Assembly (NCBI RefSeq): GCF_012927045.1
Contig: NZ_JABBFW010000025.1
Location: 1-64,000 of the forward strand
DNA: 64,000 bases
DNA from: Azohydromonas caseinilytica
GTDB lineage: Bacteria; Pseudomonadota; Gammaproteobacteria; Burkholderiales; Burkholderiaceae_C
Reading direction: 5' to 3'
Below, one piece after another: positions 1 through 7,721 of the stretch; position 1 is the stretch's first letter; each line of letters begins with the position of its first letter. The translations under genes and the position numbers were made by a program. The notes beneath the pieces are model-generated. The model ran no database searches, was not told the origin of the DNA, and saw only the letters and a program-made list of their open reading frames with translations.

Positions 1-611
1 AGCGCGAGCTGCTGCCGCGCCGCAGGAAGGAGCCTGGGGACGACCTGGTGAGCCTGCTGCTGGCCGCCGAGGCCGAGGGCCAGGTGCAGGACGGTGCCGA
101 GCTGCTGGCGCAGTGCGCGATGCTGCTGTTTGCCGGCTACGAGACCACGCGGCACCTGCTGGGCAACGCGGTGCACGCGCTGCTGGCACACCGCGAGCAA
201 TGGGAGCGCCTGTGCGAAAGCCCCGAGCTGCTGCCCAACGCCGTGCGCGAGCTGCTGCGCCATGACACGCCGGTGCAGTGGAGCGGCCGGCGCGTGATGG
301 CTGATTTCACCTTGCACGGGCAGCGCATCCGCCGTGGCGAGCTGGTGCTGGCGCTGATCGGTGCCGCGAATCGCGACCCGCAGCGGCATGAGGCGCCGGA
401 CCGGCTGGACGTGGCGCGGGCCAATCCCGGCGCCCTGGCCTTCGGCACCGGGCCGCATGTGTGCCTGGGCGCGTCGCTGACGCAGCTGGAAGCGCAGACG
501 GTGCTGGGCACGCTGCTGCGGCGCAGGCCGGGGCTGCGCTTGCGCGGCGCCGGCATGCGCTCGCAGAGCCCGCTGTACCGGGGCTTCGTCAGCCTGCCGG
601 TGGGCGGCTGA
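1..611 (+). CDS. Cytochrome P450, C-terminal part (5' end outside window)
   Basis: The reading frame is already open at the first base (codons start at base 3), so the N-terminus lies outside the window and about 202 residues are visible. Three P450 hallmarks appear in order: the I-helix oxygen-activation motif AGYETT (near bases 134-151), the K-helix ExxR as ELLR (near 250-261), and the heme loop FGTGPHVCLG with its thiolate Cys codon at 462-464. The protein should be a soluble bacterial monooxygenase that needs ferredoxin/reductase partners, none of which is seen here. The gene converges on the TRAP receptor gene with only 16 bp between them. The substrate cannot be read from this fragment. 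Identification as a P450 is firm. Confidence 0.95.
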   Translation, partial: RELLPRRRKEPGDDLVSLLLAAEAEGQVQDGAELLAQCAMLLFAGYETTRHLLGNAVHALLAHREQWERLCESPELLPNAVRELLRHDTPVQWSGRRVMADFTLHGQRIRRGELVLALIGAANRDPQRHEAPDRLDVARANPGALAFGTGPHVCLGASLTQLEAQTVLGTLLRRRPGLRLRGAGMRSQSPLYRGFVSLPVGG

Positions 612-627
612 ACCTGGCTGACCCGCG

Positions 628-1647
628 TCAGGAGATGTACGCGATGCGCTCCAGCTCCGAGCGCAGCAGGCGCACCAGGGCCGGGTCGTAGCTCTGCAGC
701 ACGCGGTCCGTCACGGGCTGCGTGGCCTGGCGCATGCGTTCCCGCTCCGCGGCGGACACCTCGTTGATCTGCATGCCCGCGGCCCGGAGATCGTCCATGG
801 CCTTGCGCGCCTGCTCGCGGCTGACTTGGCGCTGGTAGTCGCGGGCTTCCAGGGCCGCGGCTTGCAGCAAGTTGCGCTCGTCGGCGGACAGCTTGTCCCA
901 GAGCTTCTTGCTGACCAGGACCACGAGCACGCCGTAGGCATGGCCGGTGGTGCTGGCGTACTTCTGGACCTCGTAGAGCTTGGCCGAGCGCGCAACCAGC
1001 AGCGGGTTTTCCTGCGCGTCCAGCGCCTTGCTTTCCAGCGCGCCGTACACCTCGCCGAAGGACATCGGCACCGGATTGGCCTTCAGGGCCTTGAACACGT
1101 CGATGAAGACCGGGCTCTGCTGCACGCGGATCTTCAGGCCCTGCAGGTCTTCCAGGCGCTGGATGGGATGCCGGCTGTTGGTCACGTGGCGCAGGCCGTT
1201 CTCCCAGATGGCCAGCCCGACCAGGCCCTTTTCCGGCAGCTTGGCGAGCAGGGCCTGGCCAAAGGGGCCGTCCATCAGCGCGTCGGCCTGCGCCGACGTG
1301 CGGATCAGGAACGGCAGGTCCAGCAGCGTGAACTCGCGCACGACGCCCGCCAGCGACGCGGTGCTCGGCACGAACATGTCCTGCACGCCGCCGACCAGGG
1401 CCGACTGCTGCTGCAGCTCCGGGCCCAGCTGCAGCGCCGGGTAGTCCTTCACCTTGAGCTTGCCACCGCTCTTGGCCGCCACGATCTCGACGAACTTCTT
1501 GGCGCCCAGGCTGATGGGATGGTCGGCCGGGACCGTGGTCCCGATGCGCAGGGTGCGGTCCTGGATGCCCTGGGCCTGCGCCCCGGCCGTCAGCAGCAGC
1601 GCGGCCGCGGTGAGCACCGTGCGGCGCGTGATCGAGCAATGGCTCAC
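628..1647 (-). CDS. dctP: TRAP transporter substrate-binding protein (DctP family)
   Basis: This is a periplasmic solute receptor of the TRAP family, 339 residues, the usual size. A twin-arginine-like start (ITRR) leads into a hydrophobic segment ending AGAQAQ, a plausible signal peptide. DctP-type signatures are GLKIRVQQSP, FGEVYGALE and a helical DERNLLQAAA region. I chose the GTG at 1647 because AGGAG lies 6 nt upstream; an in-frame ATG at 1674 lacks this site. No DctQ or DctM gene lies next to it, so it is an orphan receptor or belongs to a permease elsewhere. The P450 gene converges on it and the acyl-CoA-dehydrogenase-fold gene diverges from it. The ligand is probably an organic acid, from family knowledge only. 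Confidence 0.9.
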   Translation of the reverse strand: MSHCSITRRTVLTAAALLLTAGAQAQGIQDRTLRIGTTVPADHPISLGAKKFVEIVAAKSGGKLKVKDYPALQLGPELQQQSALVGGVQDMFVPSTASLAGVVREFTLLDLPFLIRTSAQADALMDGPFGQALLAKLPEKGLVGLAIWENGLRHVTNSRHPIQRLEDLQGLKIRVQQSPVFIDVFKALKANPVPMSFGEVYGALESKALDAQENPLLVARSAKLYEVQKYASTTGHAYGVLVVLVSKKLWDKLSADERNLLQAAALEARDYQRQVSREQARKAMDDLRAAGMQINEVSAAERERMRQATQPVTDRVLQSYDPALVRLLRSELERIAYIS

Positions 1648-1824
1648 GTGGTCTCCTGGTCGTATGTCAGACAACCAACGATTCTAGGGTTCACGCCAGG
1701 GCGGCTTGCCCGCGGCAGAGGCCTACCGCGTACAGGGCGGGCCGGCGCCGCAAGCCGTCTCTCGCACCTGAGTCGGCAAGATGCGGAAGCGAGAATTCGC
1801 GCTTTGCCTTCTGCCTGGACGCCA

Positions 1825-2895
1825 ATGCCGATCACCGACGATGACATCCGCCTCCTGCGCGACGCAGCACCCGAGGCCGAAGCGCTGGGCCGCCTGGCAC
1901 CGGTCCAGCTTGAGCTCATCGAGCGCCGCGGCTGGTGGCGGCTGCTGGCGCCGCGAGCCCTGGGCGGTGCGGAGCTGGCCCTGCCGCAAGCCGTGCGGCT
2001 GGAACAGGCCATCGCCGAGGCCGACGGCAGCTGCGGCTGGGTGGTGACCTTGTGCGCCGGCGCGGGCTGGTTCGCCGGCTTCCTGGCGCCGGCGCTGGCG
2101 CGCGAGGTGGTCGCCACGCCGGGGATGTGCCTGGCCGGCAGTGGCGCGGCCACCGGCGTGGCCGAGCGCACGGCCAACGGCTGGCGCATCGAGGGCCGGT
2201 GGGGACATGCCACCGGTGCTCCGCACGCCACGCACTTCAGCTTCAACGCCGTGCTGCAGCAAGACGGCCGGGCGCTGCGCGACGCGTCCGGGGCCCCGCG
2301 CGTGCGCGCTTTCATCGTGCCGGCCGCGGGTGTGCGGGTGCTGGAGACCTGGCAGGCCATCGGGCTGCGCGCCAGCGCCAGCCACGCCTTCGAAATCCAC
2401 GGCCTGACCGTGCCGGACTCGCACGCCTTCGACATCGACCCCGCGGCGGCGACGCAGCCCGGCGCGCTCTACCGCTTCCCCTTCGGCGCGCTGGCCTACG
2501 CCACGCTGGCGGCCAATCTCGGCGGCATGGCGCGCAGCTTCCTGCGCCAGGCAACGCCGCTGGTGCTGGAACGGCCGGTCGGGCCGGCACGGGAACCCCT
2601 GGGAGCCCGGCCCCAGGTGCGCGCGCAACTGCAAACGGTCATGCAGACGCTCGAAGCCGCGCGCGGCCACTGCCTGGCACTGCTCGATGCGGCATGGGAC
2701 CACGTCGAGCGCGACGCCGGCCCGGTGGACGAGGAGCCGCTGCGCCAGGCGTCGCTGGCCTGGGCGCGCGCGGCGCGCGAAGCCGTGGACGGCGTCTACC
2801 CCCTGTGCGGCCTGGGCGCGGCCGATCCGCGCACGGCGCTCAACCGCGCCTGGCGCGACCTGCACACGGCCACGCAGCACGCGCTGCTGCTGTAG
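1825..2895 (+). CDS. Acyl-CoA dehydrogenase-fold flavoprotein (possible flavin monooxygenase subunit)
   Basis: The 356-residue product resembles the acyl-CoA dehydrogenase/HpaB-DszC superfamily. It has an N-terminal helical part with LLAPRALGGAEL, then ADGSCGWV, a beta-domain with WRIEGRWGHATGA, and a C-terminal helical bundle ending in a LNRAWRDLHTATQHALLL-type tail. That tail is typical of the type-2 C-terminal domain found in flavin-dependent aromatic oxygenases rather than in true acyl-CoA dehydrogenases. No YEG catalytic Glu motif is visible. The ATG at 1825 gives the normal N-terminus (MPITDDDIR); the open frame extends further upstream but lies over the divergent receptor gene. A flavin reductase partner is not seen nearby. 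Family placement is good, the reaction is unknown. Confidence 0.8.
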   Translation: MPITDDDIRLLRDAAPEAEALGRLAPVQLELIERRGWWRLLAPRALGGAELALPQAVRLEQAIAEADGSCGWVVTLCAGAGWFAGFLAPALAREVVATPGMCLAGSGAATGVAERTANGWRIEGRWGHATGAPHATHFSFNAVLQQDGRALRDASGAPRVRAFIVPAAGVRVLETWQAIGLRASASHAFEIHGLTVPDSHAFDIDPAAATQPGALYRFPFGALAYATLAANLGGMARSFLRQATPLVLERPVGPAREPLGARPQVRAQLQTVMQTLEAARGHCLALLDAAWDHVERDAGPVDEEPLRQASLAWARAAREAVDGVYPLCGLGAADPRTALNRAWRDLHTATQHALLL

Positions 2896-2918
2896 CCGCG
2901 TTGCGCGCGGCCGGCCGC

Positions 2919-2944
2919 AAAAAAGCCGCCCCGGGGAGCGGCTT
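2919..2944 (-). terminator. Rho-independent terminator of ilvD
   Basis: A 7-bp perfect stem (AAGCCGC at 2923-2929 and GCGGCTT at 2938-2944) encloses an 8-nt loop. On the minus strand the hairpin runs straight into a T-tract (six A on the plus strand, 2919-2924, partly within the stem). It sits about 30 bp after the ilvD stop codon and would end ilvD transcription. It lies too near the plus-strand gene end at 2895, and has no T-tract on that strand, to serve that gene well. Confidence 0.85.
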
Positions 2945-2976
2945 GGGCACGGACGGGCACAAGGCCCGCCGCAGGC

Positions 2977-4836
2977 TCAGTCGTCCAGCAGCGACAGGTC
3001 GCGCACCGCGCCCTTGTCGGCCGACATGACCAGCTTGGCGTAGGCCTTGAGGGCGGCCGACACCTTGCGCGCGCGCGGCTTGGCCGGCTTCCAGCCCTTG
3101 GCGTTCTGCACCTCGCGGCGGTGCGCCAGCTCCTCGTCCGACAGCAGCACGTTGATCGTGCGGTTGGGGATGTCGATGCGGATGCGGTCGCCGTTGCGCA
3201 CCAGGCCGATGGCGCCGCCGGCCGCCGCCTCGGGCGAGCAGTGGCCGATGGACAGGCCCGAGGTGCCGCCCGAGAAGCGGCCATCCGTCAGCAGCGCGCA
3301 GGCCTTGCCCAGGCCCTTGGACTTGATGTAGCTCGTGGGGTAGAGCATTTCCTGCATGCCGGGACCGCCCTTGGGACCCTCGTAGCGCACGATCACCACG
3401 TCGCCGGCCTTGACCTTGTCGTTGAGGATGTCCTCCACGGCCTCGTCCTGCGACTCGGTAACGTGGGCCGTGCCCTCGAACACCAGGATGCTCTCGTCCA
3501 CGCCGGCGGTCTTCACCACGCAGCCGTCGAGCGCGATGTTGCCGGTGAGCACCGCCAGGCCGCCCTCCTTGGAGAAGGCGTGCTCGTGCGAGCGGATGCA
3601 GCCCTCGGTGCGGTCCAGGTCCAGGCTGGGCCAGCGCGTGCTCTGACTGAAGGCCACCTGCGAGGGAATACCGGCCGGGCCGGCCAGGTAGAAGGTCTTG
3701 ACGGCTTCGTCCTGGGTGCGCGTGATGTCCCACTGCTGCAGCGCCTCGCCCAGCGTGGCGGCGTGCACGGTGGGCACGTCGGTGTGCAGCTTGCCGGCAC
3801 GCTCGAGCTCGCCCAGGATGGCCATGATGCCGCCGGCGCGGTGCACGTCCTCGATGTGGTACTTGTTGGTGTTGGGCGCCACCTTGCACAGCTGCGGCAC
3901 GACGCGCGAGAGGCGGTCGATGTCGGCCATGGTGAAGTCGATGCCCGCCTCGCGGGCGATCGCCAGCAGGTGCAGGATGGTGTTGGTGGAGCCGCCCATG
4001 GCGATGTCCAGCGTCATCGCGTTCTCGAAGGCCTTGAAGCCCACCGAGCGCGGCAGCACGCGCTCGTCCTCCTGCTCGTAGTACCGGCGGGCCAGCTCCA
4101 CGATGCGGCGGCCGGCGCGCTTGAAGAGCTGCTCGCGGTCGGCGTGCGTGGCCACCACGGTGCCGTTGCCGGGCAGCGACAGGCCCAGCGCCTCGGTGAG
4201 GCAGTTCATGGAGTTGGCCGTGAACATGCCCGAGCACGAACCGCAGGTGGGGCAGGCGGAGCGCTCGACCTCGGCCACCTCGGCGTCGGAATAGGCTTGG
4301 TCGGCCGCGATCACCATGGCATCGATCAAATCGAGCTTCTTGAACTCGACGGCCTTGGTGACGGGGTTGGCCAGGCGGGTCTTGCCCGCCTCCATGGGAC
4401 CGCCGGAGACGAAGATCACCGGGATGTTGAGCCGCATGGCGGCCATCAGCATGCCGGGCGTGATCTTGTCGCAGTTGGAGATGCACACCATGGCGTCGGC
4501 ACAGTGCGCGTTGACCATGTATTCCACCGAGTCCGCGATGATGTCGCGGCTGGGCAGCGAATACAGCATGCCGTCGTGGCCCATGGCGATGCCGTCGTCC
4601 ACGGCGATGGTGTTGAACTCCTTGGCCACGCCGCCCGCGGCCTCGATCTCGCGCGCAACGAGCTGGCCCAGGTCCTTCAGGTGCACGTGCCCGGGCACGA
4701 ACTGGGTGAACGAGTTGACCACCGCAATGATCGGCTTGGAGAAATCCTCGTCTTTCATGCCGGTGGCACGCCACAGCGAGCGTGCCCCTGCCATGTTGCG
4801 GCCGGCGGTGGAGGTCTTGGAACGGTATGCGGGCAT
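2977..4836 (-). CDS. ilvD: Dihydroxy-acid dehydratase
   Basis: IlvD dehydrates 2,3-dihydroxy-isovalerate and 2,3-dihydroxy-3-methylvalerate to the 2-oxo acids, the third step of valine and isoleucine synthesis, in the cytoplasm. The 619-residue length fits the E. coli-type enzyme. Diagnostic segments are [30 protein letters not shown] with the iron-sulfur cysteines, [15 protein letters not shown] and the [13 protein letters not shown] region. The ATG at 4836 gives [19 protein letters not shown], the standard N-terminus. It is a single-gene unit with its own terminator. A GATAAT element on the minus strand at 4945-4950 could be part of its promoter. No leader peptide or attenuator was recognised. 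Confidence 0.98.
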   Translation of the reverse strand: MPAYRSKTSTAGRNMAGARSLWRATGMKDEDFSKPIIAVVNSFTQFVPGHVHLKDLGQLVAREIEAAGGVAKEFNTIAVDDGIAMGHDGMLYSLPSRDIIADSVEYMVNAHCADAMVCISNCDKITPGMLMAAMRLNIPVIFVSGGPMEAGKTRLANPVTKAVEFKKLDLIDAMVIAADQAYSDAEVAEVERSACPTCGSCSGMFTANSMNCLTEALGLSLPGNGTVVATHADREQLFKRAGRRIVELARRYYEQEDERVLPRSVGFKAFENAMTLDIAMGGSTNTILHLLAIAREAGIDFTMADIDRLSRVVPQLCKVAPNTNKYHIEDVHRAGGIMAILGELERAGKLHTDVPTVHAATLGEALQQWDITRTQDEAVKTFYLAGPAGIPSQVAFSQSTRWPSLDLDRTEGCIRSHEHAFSKEGGLAVLTGNIALDGCVVKTAGVDESILVFEGTAHVTESQDEAVEDILNDKVKAGDVVIVRYEGPKGGPGMQEMLYPTSYIKSKGLGKACALLTDGRFSGGTSGLSIGHCSPEAAAGGAIGLVRNGDRIRIDIPNRTINVLLSDEELAHRREVQNAKGWKPAKPRARKVSAALKAYAKLVMSADKGAVRDLSLLDD

Positions 4837-5387
4837 CGTGGGTGTTGGAAAGAAGTCGCGGGAAGGAAAGCGGGCCGCGAAATGAAGGCCCTTTGCGCGC
4901 CCGTGCGAACAACCTCTTGAGCCGCACCCCGGGCAAACCCGTCAATTATCCCCTGCCCCTTGAACGAGGCGGCCTGCAGGCGCTGCGCCCAGCCGGCAGC
5001 GCGCCCACGCGGCCGCTGCACCCGCGTGACCACTCGCACGCCGCTCGCGGCCCGCAAGCGCCGGTGCGGCCCGGGATCGACAGGCGGACGGCGGCTGCAT
5101 GGCCCCACGCCGCGCCGGCCTGCGCACGCAAAGGCCGCTGTACCATCGATTGATTCGTCAGCCTGACGGGGCGGCTGATTTGATTTCAGCCACGAACCGG
5201 AAAATCCTCTCCCCCACAACCCCTCTCCGCAAGAATGGGAAGCCGTTATCCATCATTGCGGCCGAATCCAGGCCTGGGTGCGTTTCCGCTTTCGCGGACG
5301 TGACGAGAACATATTTGAGCCGCAACAAGAGCTCAAATCGACCCGAGGAAACATCCAAAATATCGGCAGACGCACCGCATCATTGCT
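4837..5387. other. Intergenic region, 551 bp, ilvD upstream region
   Basis: No convincing gene is present. Short open frames on both strands have shadow-type composition, being rich in Arg, Pro and Ala. On the minus strand a GATAAT hexamer (4945-4950) may be an ilvD promoter element. Two small hairpins occur: GGCTGA/TCAGCC at 5173-5191 and an 8-bp stem at 5313-5338, annotated separately. From about 5190 the base composition becomes visibly more AT-rich, which continues through the next genes. Confidence 0.5.
5313..5338 (-). terminator. Stem-loop after hypothetical gene, possible terminator
   Basis: A perfect 8-bp inverted repeat (ATTTGAGC and GCTCAAAT) with a 10-nt loop lies 50 bp past the stop codon of the minus-strand gene ending at 5388. 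The minus-strand sequence after the stem is ATGTTCTC, not a proper T-run, so function as an intrinsic terminator is uncertain. Confidence 0.3.
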
Positions 5388-5912
5388 TCATGCCTCCTGA
5401 GCATCAAGCAGTGGCCTGGAATGGGTTTCAGCCAGTTCCAGCAGGCGCAGGGCATTGCGGCGCGCATTTCCCTTGCATTTCTTCACGGCTTCAGAAGCCA
5501 TGTCCAGCACTTGCTGCTCCAGATGGTGAGCGGGGCTGATGAAACCCTCGCTGGTTTCATACAAAAGAATGTCGGTGGCCGTGTTCAGGGCATAGGAGTC
5601 GCGGACAGGGGTTTTCATGATGGCCCGCATCAGCGCTTCGCTGGACGAAGTGATGCCCTTGCTCAGGTCGCTCACCGCCTTCAGCGTCAGGTACAGATCA
5701 CCGCCGTACCGGTGCAGCATTTCCAGGCGCTCCGCGAGCAGGCGGGTGCATTCGGCGCGCAGCTCCTTGCTCGCGTTGGCGATCGCCACCAATCCCGTCG
5801 CGGCGTCCAGGCTGATGGACTCGTCCTCGTCGAACAGGCGGATTTTCCAGTGATCGAGCTTCTCGTGAAGGCTGGTGGAGCTTGTCATTTCTGCAGCTGT
5901 CGTTGAAGGCAT
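5388..5912 (-). CDS. Hypothetical protein, helical
   Basis: I do not recognise this 174-residue protein. It is soluble and predicted to be mostly helical, with charged heptad-like stretches (EKLDHWKIRLFDEDESISL, TRLLAERLEMLHRYGGD) and no signal peptide or membrane segment. It follows another unknown gene on the same strand by about 60 bp, so the two may be co-transcribed. The start is uncertain: ATG 5912 gives MPSTTAAEM, ATG 5958 would add 15 residues, and ATG 5888 gives MTSSTSLHE. None has a strong ribosome binding site. It lies in the lower-GC part of the window, which suggests accessory status. Confidence 0.6.
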   Translation of the reverse strand: MPSTTAAEMTSSTSLHEKLDHWKIRLFDEDESISLDAATGLVAIANASKELRAECTRLLAERLEMLHRYGGDLYLTLKAVSDLSKGITSSSEALMRAIMKTPVRDSYALNTATDILLYETSEGFISPAHHLEQQVLDMASEAVKKCKGNARRNALRLLELAETHSRPLLDAQEA

Positions 5913-5974
5913 TGAAATCAACCGTCTTTTCTCGAGGCCGTTGCCGTAATTTTCCATGTCACCCGGTGCCGTGG

Positions 5975-6535
5975 TCACTCGACCGCCAACCGGGCACGCG
6001 CGTGGAGTTTCCAGGTGATGACGCGCAACCATTCGTCCTGCCAGTGCCGGTCCCAGAAATCCTGGGCAGGCTGTCCCGGATGGTCGATCTGCATCTCGAT
6101 GTTGAGACCGCTGTGCCCGCCCTGCGCCCCCATGACGAAAGCGCGGTAAATCGAGTCAAAAGCCTCGGGCACGCAATACAGCGTGGCACCCAGGCTGGAC
6201 GGCAGGCCGGGCTCGGCCGCCTGCATCAGGAACATGTAGCCCTCGACGTTGTCCGCCGCATTGCCCCAGTGATACTTGAGCATGCTGGGCGGATGCGGCA
6301 ATTGCGCCAGTTCCACCGCACCGGTGAGCAACAGGCCTTCCAGCGGTTCCGAAACCACCTGCCCCTTGAACTGGAAACTCCACGAACCCGAGGACCGGGT
6401 TTTGAGCGAGGGGGCAACGATGTAATCCCAGCGGTGCACCGCCACCCACAGCCGTTGGCTCTTCGCGTCCTTTCTGGGCCATGAATACTCCCTCTGGGCC
6501 AGATCGATCTCGGGCTGGGTCTTCTTGAATAACAT
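5975..6535 (-). CDS. Hypothetical protein
   Basis: The 186-residue protein is not recognised. It has no signal peptide or transmembrane helix. It contains alternating hydrophobic stretches (LWVAVHRWDYIVAP, SWSFQFKGQVVSEPLEGLLL) followed by an acidic, glycine-rich middle and a Trp-rich end (WDRHWQDEWLRVITWKLHA). This would suit a small mixed alpha/beta fold. I chose ATG 6535 (MLFKKTQPE); a TTG-initiated form seven codons longer is possible. It sits upstream of the hypothetical gene at 5388-5912 with the same orientation. Its AT-rich flanks differ from the rest of the window. Confidence 0.6.
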   Translation of the reverse strand: MLFKKTQPEIDLAQREYSWPRKDAKSQRLWVAVHRWDYIVAPSLKTRSSGSWSFQFKGQVVSEPLEGLLLTGAVELAQLPHPPSMLKYHWGNAADNVEGYMFLMQAAEPGLPSSLGATLYCVPEAFDSIYRAFVMGAQGGHSGLNIEMQIDHPGQPAQDFWDRHWQDEWLRVITWKLHARARLAVE

Positions 6536-6844
6536 GCGGCCGGGCTGTAACAACAACTGGTAACAATAACATGACTACCCGCGTGGATTCCAGCAACCCA
6601 GCATTGCTGTGCACAGTGTTTACAGTCGTGCCATGCTGTGCTGCCACACTGCCGGCATGGAGCCGACAAACGAGGAATAAATCACATTTTCAGGCCAGAC
6701 AGACGCCGCCATGTCAGCCGCGAGAAAGCAAGTTGCCAACGACATTTGCGAGCCTTCTCCAAGCAGAACATTCCTCTCCATGGACACATCATCAGGTTCA
6801 ACATACAAAATCATTGTTTTTTTATTTGTCACCAGGGGCAGGCC
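6536..6844. other. Intergenic region, 309 bp, AT-rich
   Basis: No supported gene. The stretch is distinctly AT-rich, with a seven-T run near 6813-6819 and no hairpin before it. It separates the MAPEG gene from the hypothetical pair on the same strand and may hold the promoter for the pair. Confidence 0.4.
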
Positions 6845-7291
6845 TCACAGTGCCAGGGGCACCTGGAAAAACGCCTGGAAGCCAAACCTGCCCACCATCA
6901 TCCACAGCACCAGGCTGGAAAGAAAATAGGCTGCGAAGCGCCAGCTCACCCGATTGACCGTGCAGTGCACCAGACTGTGCAGCACGCGCAAAACCACAAA
7001 TACCCAGGCACCATAGAGATAAAAATCATCCACCCGCCCGGTGACGAACAGCAGGATGCACAAGGCATAAAACACGACGGGCAATTCGAACAGGTTCTTG
7101 AGATTGTGCGATGGCAGATTGAGCCGTGCCGGCAAGGCGGCATGCAAGGTTTCCGATGTCGCCACGGACTGCAGTTCGATGCGGCTGCGCAGGATGTAGG
7201 GCAGGCGCAGCGCGTACATCCACACCCAGACCACCGCGGTCAACGTGAACATGCAAGCCACCGGCTGGAGAATGGGAAATTGGTTCGTCAC
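6845..7291 (-). CDS. MAPEG family membrane protein
   Basis: The 148-residue product has the four-helix membrane layout of the MAPEG family (membrane-associated eicosanoid/glutathione metabolism). Helix 1 is near residues 10-30 (VACMFTLTAVVWVWMYALRL). The conserved loop motif HNLKNLFELPVVFYALCI leads into helix 2 (residues 62-85). RVLHSLVHCTVNRVSWR precedes the last helices. The N-x-x-E-x-P core seen as NLFELP is the family hallmark. Bacterial members are inner-membrane proteins whose substrates are mostly unknown. It stands alone on the minus strand, opposite in direction to the acyltransferase gene. Confidence 0.85.
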   Translation of the reverse strand: MTNQFPILQPVACMFTLTAVVWVWMYALRLPYILRSRIELQSVATSETLHAALPARLNLPSHNLKNLFELPVVFYALCILLFVTGRVDDFYLYGAWVFVVLRVLHSLVHCTVNRVSWRFAAYFLSSLVLWMMVGRFGFQAFFQVPLAL

Positions 7292-7721
7292 GATAAAACC
7301 CGTTTACAGCAGCCGTGATCGGCCGGCAGCCGACGCCGTTTCTTATGACAGTGGCCCATGCTGCCACGGTCAGGTCGCCGCAAGTGCATACCTTCGAGGT
7401 CTCGGCTGCTGCCCCGCAGCATGAAGAGCGAAAAGGACGGCCCAGCCTCCACTGCTTCTCACGCTCGGAGCAACAAAAGCCGGGCTCGGTGGGCGCTTTC
7501 CAAGGCAGGTCGCGAACGCAACAGGCCTGAGCACTCTCCGTCAGACTTGAATCCACCAATGCCCTACCCCGCCTGAATGGCAAGCGGCCGGTTTTGGCAA
7601 CCCGGGTCGAGCCCGCAGGATCACGCTCATCCAAGGGGGATTTCAGTCGTCATTCATATTCTGTCGCCAACCCTTACAAACTCTGGCCCAGGGACAAGCA
7701 GAATTTCCCCACCATCGCGCG
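7292..7721. other. Intergenic region, 430 bp, between MAPEG and acyltransferase genes
   Basis: No gene is supported. The region separates two divergent genes and should contain both promoters. Its one notable element is a 24-nt motif at 7631-7654 that recurs, with three mismatches, before the secreted-protein gene at 11783. Short open frames here have no family resemblance. Confidence 0.4.
7631..7654 (+). promoter_or_regulatory. 24-nt motif shared with 11744-11767
   Basis: CCAAGGGG, then GATTTCAGTCGTCATT, starts 91 bp before the acyltransferase start codon. A near copy (21 of 24 positions) precedes the orphan secreted-protein gene. Shared position upstream of two surface-related genes suggests a regulatory site, but two copies are thin evidence. 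Confidence 0.3.

Noticed and set aside
1702-1757. CGGCTTGC/GCAAGCCG inverted repeat between the orphan dctP and the dehydrogenase-fold gene
   Set aside because: Arms are 40 bp apart in GC-rich DNA, and no regulator gene is adjacent; too weak to call an operator.
4960-5166. Short plus-strand open frame upstream of ilvD
   Set aside because: Arg/Pro/Ala-rich, overlaps several equally open frames, and lacks a ribosome binding site.
6620-6832. Short 70-codon open frame on the minus strand in the AT-rich gap
   Set aside because: No ribosome binding site, no signal or domain, and AT-rich DNA gives such frames by chance.
7026-7634. Open frame of about 200 codons on the minus strand upstream of the MAPEG gene
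   Set aside because: It overlaps the MAPEG gene in another frame and shows no domain or start signal; composition is typical of noncoding DNA.
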